Origin: Aquipseudomonas alcaligenes NBRC 14159
Lineage (GTDB): Bacteria > Pseudomonadota > Gammaproteobacteria > Pseudomonadales > Pseudomonadaceae
Assembly: GCF_000467105.1 (NCBI RefSeq)
Contig: NZ_BATI01000021.1
Span: 60,228-124,227, forward strand
Direction: 5' to 3'
Length of the DNA: 64,000 nt
Numbering within the stretch: position 1 is the first letter of the stretch; the number at the start of each line of letters is the position of its first letter. A program made the translations under genes and the position numbers. A model generated the notes under the pieces. The model worked only from the letters and a program-made list of their open reading frames with translations. It did no database searches and was not told where the DNA came from. This document shows positions 61,572 through 64,000 of the stretch, in pieces.

Positions 61572-62360
61572 TCAGGGCAGCGCCAGCACCGCCGGGGCCT
61601 CGCCCCAGAGCGCCGGCAACACCCGGGCCAGCTGTTCCGGCGCGGCGCTGGACCAGAACTGCGCACCGCCCTCACCCTCCGCGGCCAGCAGGCCGCGCTC
61701 GGCCAGCAACTGTTCCAGGCGCCGCGCCACCGCCGCGCCGGTATCGACCAGGCTGACGGACGCCGGCACCAGCTCGCGCAGCAGCGGCTTGATGAAAGGG
61801 TAGTGGGTGCAGCCAAGGATCAGCGTGTCGCAGCCCTCGGCCAGCAGCGGCTCGACCCAGCCCTGCAGCAGCGCGCGGGTGCGCGTGCTGTCGAGCTCCC
61901 CGGCCTCGATCTGCTCGACCAACCCCGGGCAGGGCTGGGTGATCACCCGCACGTCGGCGGCGAAACGATCCAGCAGCGCGGCAAACTTAGCACTCTTCAG
62001 CGTACCGGTGGTGGCCAGCACGCCGACCACGCCGCTGCGGGTCGCCGCCGCGGCCGGCTTGACCGCCGGCTCCATGCCGACGATGGGCAATACGGGGTAG
62101 CGCTCGCGCAACTCGGCCACCGCCGCGGCGGTCGCGGTATTGCAGGCCAGCACCAGCGCCTTGGCGCCCTGGCCGAGGAGAAACTCGGCGATGTGCTGGC
62201 TGCGCGCGCGGATGAACTCCGCGCTCTTCTCGCCGTAGGGCACATGGCCGCTGTCGGCCACGTACAACAGCGACTCATGCGGCAGGCGCGCGCGGATCTC
62301 GCGCAGCACCGAGAGGCCGCCAACGCCGGAGTCGAACACGCCGATCGGTGCCTGGCTCAT
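61572..62360 (-). CDS. murI: glutamate racemase
   Basis: This 262-residue enzyme makes D-glutamate for peptidoglycan. It starts [20 protein letters not shown] and has the two catalytic cysteines in [11 protein letters not shown] and LGCTHYPFI, plus [12 protein letters not shown]. The start overlaps the moeB stop by 4 bp. Confidence 0.97.
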   Translation of the reverse strand: MSQAPIGVFDSGVGGLSVLREIRARLPHESLLYVADSGHVPYGEKSAEFIRARSQHIAEFLLGQGAKALVLACNTATAAAVAELRERYPVLPIVGMEPAVKPAAAATRSGVVGVLATTGTLKSAKFAALLDRFAADVRVITQPCPGLVEQIEAGELDSTRTRALLQGWVEPLLAEGCDTLILGCTHYPFIKPLLRELVPASVSLVDTGAAVARRLEQLLAERGLLAAEGEGGAQFWSSAAPEQLARVLPALWGEAPAVLALP

Positions 62361-63118
62361 GGCCGCCCTGCGCACACGCTGCACGCTGCATCGCGCTTGA
62401 CCCGAAGCTCGCGGAAGCGCGAGCCCAGCGCATCGATCAGCAGCAGGCGACCGACCAGCGGCTCGCCGAAACCGGCCAGCAGCTTGAGCGCCTCCAGTGC
62501 CTGCAGGCTGCCGACCAGGCCCACCAGCGGGCCGACCACGCCAGCCTCGCTGCAGGTCAGCTCGGCCTCGCTGCCATGGCCATACAGGCAGTGGTAGCAG
62601 GGGCTGGCCGCATCGCGCGGGTCGAACACCGCGAGCTGGCCCTCCAGGCGGATTGCCGCGCCGGACACCAGCGGCTTGCCGGCAGCCACGCAGGCGGCAT
62701 TGACCGCCTCGCGGGTGGTGAAGTTGTCCGAGCAGTCCAGCACCAGGTCGACTGCGGCCACGGCGGCGGCCAGCGAGTCCTCGTCCAGTGCCGCACGGTG
62801 CGGCAGCAGCCTGATCTGAGGATTGATGGCAGTCAGGCGCGCAATGGCCGAATCGACCTTGCTCACGCCGATCTGACGGCTGTCGTGCAACACCTGGCGC
62901 TGCAGATTGGTCAGGTCGACCGTGTCGAAGTCCGCCAGGTGCAGCTCGCCGACACCGGCGGCGGCCAGGTACAGGGCCACCGGCGAACCCAGGCCACCGA
63001 GGCCGACGATCAGCACGCGGCTCGCTTTCAGCTTCAGCTGCCCGGCCACATCGATCTGCGGCAGCAGTATCTGCCGGCTGTAGCGCAGCAGCTCGTCGTC
63101 GTTCAGTTCCAGGCTCAT
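62357..63118 (-). CDS. moeB: molybdopterin-synthase adenylyltransferase
   Basis: This 253-residue E1-like enzyme activates MoaD in molybdenum cofactor synthesis. It begins [20 protein letters not shown] and has the ATP loop [35 protein letters not shown], then [20 protein letters not shown]. Zinc-binding cysteines appear as CYHCLYG and CSVC. ATG 63118 overlaps the prmC stop (ATGA); an ATG at 63127 is also in frame. Confidence 0.95.
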   Translation of the reverse strand: MSLELNDDELLRYSRQILLPQIDVAGQLKLKASRVLIVGLGGLGSPVALYLAAAGVGELHLADFDTVDLTNLQRQVLHDSRQIGVSKVDSAIARLTAINPQIRLLPHRAALDEDSLAAAVAAVDLVLDCSDNFTTREAVNAACVAAGKPLVSGAAIRLEGQLAVFDPRDAASPCYHCLYGHGSEAELTCSEAGVVGPLVGLVGSLQALEALKLLAGFGEPLVGRLLLIDALGSRFRELRVKRDAACSVCAGRP

Positions 63119-63945
63119 GGCGTCCATCGTCCCAGGGAAATGCGTTGGTGGCCGCCGAGGTCGCGGCGGCTGTCCACGGCGGTGAAACCGGCAGCGGCCA
63201 GCAGCTCGCGCACCGCCTCGGCCTGATCATAACCATGCTCCAGCAGCAGCCAGCCGCCGGCCTGCAGATGCCGGGGCGCCTGGGCGATGATCTGGCGGAT
63301 ATCGTCCAGCCCGTCGACGCCGGCCACCAGCGCGCTGAGAGGCTCGAAGCGCACATCGCCCTCGCCCAGATGGCGGTCGTCCGCGGCAATGTAGGGCGGG
63401 TTGCTGAGGATCAGGCCGAAGCGCTCGCCGGCCAGGCCGTCGAACCAGCTGCTCTGGCGAAACCCGGCGTTGCCCAGCTTGAGGCGCTGGCGATTGCGCT
63501 CGGCCAGCGCCACCGCCTCGGCGATGCGATCCACTCCGATCACCTGCCAGCCGCCACGCTCGCTGGCCAGGGCCAAGGCGATGGCGCCGCTGCCGGTGCC
63601 CAGGTCGAGTACCCGCTGCGGGGTGGCGGGCGCCAGCTGCAGGGCGGTTTCCACCAGCAGCTCGGTGTCGGGGCGGGGAATCAGGGTGTGCGGCGCGACC
63701 TCCAGGTCCAGGCTCCAGAAGCCCTGGTGACCGAGGATATAGGCCACCGGCTCACCGGCGCGGCGGCGTTCGAGCAGGGCAGCGAAAGCGGCCAGCTGTT
63801 CGGCACCCGGCTCATGCTCGGGCCAGGTGCGCAGGTAGCTGCGCGGCTTGCCCAGGGCGGCGGCCAGCAACAACTCGGCATCCAGCCGCGCCGTCGGCGA
63901 GGCGGGCAGGTCGGCGCTGTCGAGCAGGGATTGGATGGTGGCCAT
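63115..63945 (-). CDS. prmC: peptide chain release factor glutamine methyltransferase
   Basis: This 276-residue enzyme methylates the GGQ glutamine of RF1 and RF2. The N-terminal helical domain includes [20 protein letters not shown] and RTWPEHEPG. The catalytic domain has [34 protein letters not shown] and the NPPY motif in [19 protein letters not shown] 63945 is preceded by GGAGACC. The partner prfA would lie beyond the window edge. Confidence 0.97.
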   Translation of the reverse strand: MATIQSLLDSADLPASPTARLDAELLLAAALGKPRSYLRTWPEHEPGAEQLAAFAALLERRRAGEPVAYILGHQGFWSLDLEVAPHTLIPRPDTELLVETALQLAPATPQRVLDLGTGSGAIALALASERGGWQVIGVDRIAEAVALAERNRQRLKLGNAGFRQSSWFDGLAGERFGLILSNPPYIAADDRHLGEGDVRFEPLSALVAGVDGLDDIRQIIAQAPRHLQAGGWLLLEHGYDQAEAVRELLAAAGFTAVDSRRDLGGHQRISLGRWTP

Positions 63946-63959
63946 GCGGAGGTCTCCTC

Positions 63960-64000
63960 TCCCCTCTCCCATTTATGGGAGAGGGGCTGGGGGAGAGGGC
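63960..64000. repeat. CCCTCTCCC hairpin element upstream of prmC
   Basis: CCCCTCTCCCAT, TT, ATGGGAGAGGGG followed by CTGGGGGAGAGGGC, cut by the window end. It is the same family as the elements in the urt and ure operons. Confidence 0.8.

Overview
The window is about 64 kb of GC-rich chromosome from a gammaproteobacterium, almost certainly Pseudomonas in the broad sense. The evidence is gene order. The runs ctpL-like/dsbD/aroQ/accB/accC/prmA/dusB/fis/purH/purD/retS/marC, urtABCDE, ureD-ureA-GNAT-ureB-ureC, the oxaloacetate decarboxylase gene, lptG-lptF/pepA/holC/valS, and pagL/murI/moeB/prmC all match blocks I remember from P. aeruginosa, though they are joined differently here. RetS, a Pseudomonas-specific hybrid sensor, is also present. 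Identifications come from reading the translated sequence and from recall of families; no database search was run.

Layout. 1-15.4 kb is housekeeping: the tail of a chemoreceptor, DsbD, AroQ, the biotin and biotin-carboxylase subunits of acetyl-CoA carboxylase, PrmA, a zinc-ribbon membrane protein, DusB-Fis, PurH, PurD, RetS and a MarC-type protein. 15.5-34.3 kb is a nitrogen-scavenging island. It holds allophanate hydrolase with a GntR regulator, the urea ABC transporter urtABCDE, ethanolamine ammonia-lyase (eutB, eutC) with its permease, an AraC regulator and the urease operon. Two good sigma-54 (-24/-12) promoters and one NtrC-like site tie this island to nitrogen limitation. Hairpin repeats of a CCCTCTCCC family sit inside the urt and ure operons. 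The urease accessory genes ureE, ureF and ureG are not in the window.

34.4-43.3 kb is mixed accessory content: a glycine-zipper secreted protein, a small DksA-type zinc-finger protein, three solute-binding proteins without cognate permeases, an oxaloacetate decarboxylase of the PEP-mutase superfamily, a TonB-dependent receptor with a DUF4198 partner, and an Hsp70-like protein. 43.4-51.1 kb is housekeeping again (LptF/LptG, PepA, HolC, ValS).

51.6-60.0 kb is the most coherent accessory system: a run of nine same-strand genes, the first eight overlapping one another. They encode a DUF523/DUF1722 protein, a MerR/B12-type (LitR/CarH-like) regulator, DNA photolyase, an NTF2-like protein, an SDR, an FAD amine-oxidase-type protein, a DUF1365 protein, a cyclopropane-synthase-like methyltransferase and a DUF2878 membrane protein. 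The only intergenic gap ahead of it contains two exact TGTACA-N12-TGTACA inverted repeats around a -35/-10 promoter. I read this as a light and singlet-oxygen response operon that repairs DNA and modifies membrane fatty acids. 60.0-64.0 kb has a SlyB-like lipoprotein behind four 11-bp-phased direct repeats, then PagL, MurI, MoeB and PrmC.

The most noteworthy non-coding signals are the paired LitR-type operators, a TGTAG-N5-CTACA palindrome pair (one copy inside a coding sequence, written with off-bias codons), the 11-bp repeat array, and the sigma-54/NtrC elements of the nitrogen island.
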